A DNA stretch of 64,000 bases. Source: Acidobacteriota bacterium. GTDB taxonomy: Bacteria > Acidobacteriota > Terriglobia > Acidiferrales > UBA7541. Of the stretch, positions 63,834 through 64,000 are shown piece by piece. The stretch lies in contig JABCZJ010000003.1 of NCBI GenBank assembly GCA_013289715.1, forward strand, positions 186,001 through 250,000, in the 5' to 3' direction. The translations under genes were made by a program, and so were the position numbers. The stretch's first letter is position 1. The number at the start of each line of letters is the position of its first letter. The notes under the pieces were generated by a model that ran no database searches, was not told the DNA's origin, and worked only from the letters and a program-made list of their open reading frames with translations.

Positions 63834-64000
63834 CTAAGGCCCGGTTTGGTCTAGCGTGATCCGAGCCGTGGCGTGGATTTCCAGTTCCACCGTATCGTTC
63901 GCGTGCAGCAGAAAAGTGCTAGCGTCTTTCATACCCCATTTCACGTAAGGAATCGCGAACTGCGTGTCGCACTGCATTCGCGAGCCCGCGCCGGGTTGGA
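63834..64000 (-). CDS. YceI-family protein, C-terminal end only
   Basis: 55 codons at the 3' end of a minus-strand gene whose start lies outside the window. TQFAIPYVKWGMKDAST, FLLHANDTVELEIHA and ARITL match the closing strands of the YceI lipid-binding barrel (usual form PYVKWGMKNPSTFLLRV). Members bind polyisoprenoids or amide lipids in the periplasm. Confidence 0.8.
   Translation of the reverse strand, partial: QPGAGSRMQCDTQFAIPYVKWGMKDASTFLLHANDTVELEIHATARITLDQTGP

Noticed and set aside
1..64000. CRISPR arrays, prophage, insertion sequences, integrase or attachment sites
   Set aside because: No regularly spaced repeats, transposase or phage genes were found; the repeats seen are short intergenic hairpins.

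Overview
This is 64 kb of a bacterial chromosome with high GC content. It carries about 45 intact genes, two decayed loci and one tRNA, and no phage, insertion sequence or CRISPR array was seen. The gene set suggests a soil-type Acidobacteriota (Acidobacteriia/Koribacter-like). Pointers are a DUF2934 protein, FecR-plus-DUF6600 and SH3/Pro-Ala-rich secreted proteins, an imuA-imuB-dnaE2 cassette, a NagZ/beta-lactamase fusion and many short intergenic hairpin repeats. The taxonomic call is inference from gene content, not a search result.

Layout. 1-6 kb: a peptidoglycan salvage cluster, with truncated namZ diverging from a nagZ-serine hydrolase fusion, then murQ and murA. 6-9 kb: rpsO-pnp on the minus strand. 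9-12.3 kb: a minus-strand operon of a VOC protein, a glycosyltransferase, two PTPS/QueD paralogues, folE and a small membrane protein, several joined by ATGA overlaps. 12.4-18.2 kb: redox and copper functions (TlpA, csoR-copA under a clear CsoR-type operator, a CxxC-less HMA-like protein, DUF4126, a second TlpA with a Cys-rich tail) plus a possible minus-strand RNA. 18.3-19.6 kb: a response regulator joined to a frameshifted MotB remnant. 19.9-31 kb: fumC, a membrane pentapeptide-repeat protein, ppa, secreted proteins, msrB, a GspE/PilB ATPase with an overlapping PilZ gene, and DUF2934.

31-37 kb: the mutagenic repair cassette imuA-imuB-dnaE2. 37-45 kb: an unknown membrane protein and two overlapping dTMP-kinase-like genes, one with a P-loop Lys-to-Arg change. 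These converge on the transglutaminase / alpha-E / circularly permuted ATP-grasp trio, which is followed by a D-lyxose isomerase-like cupin. 45-56 kb: a periplasmic binding protein, a lipoprotein, tRNA-Arg(ACG), a PiT phosphate transporter, a multicopper oxidase, a secreted phosphoesterase and a YeiH-family transporter. 56-64 kb: a gene killed by two in-frame stops, GNAT, DJ-1/PfpI, FecR/DUF6600, a PAS-PP2C phosphatase, an orphan VapB-like antitoxin, proC and the end of a YceI gene.

The salvage cluster is functionally coherent. NamZ and NagZ release amino sugars from muropeptides, MurQ turns MurNAc-6-phosphate into GlcNAc-6-phosphate, and MurA commits UDP-GlcNAc to new wall. The copper block senses (CsoR) and exports (CopA) Cu(I). 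Less explained are the fused RR-MotB locus, the kinase pair beside the ATP-grasp cluster, the dispersed hairpin family and the possible RNA at 16.8-17.1 kb.
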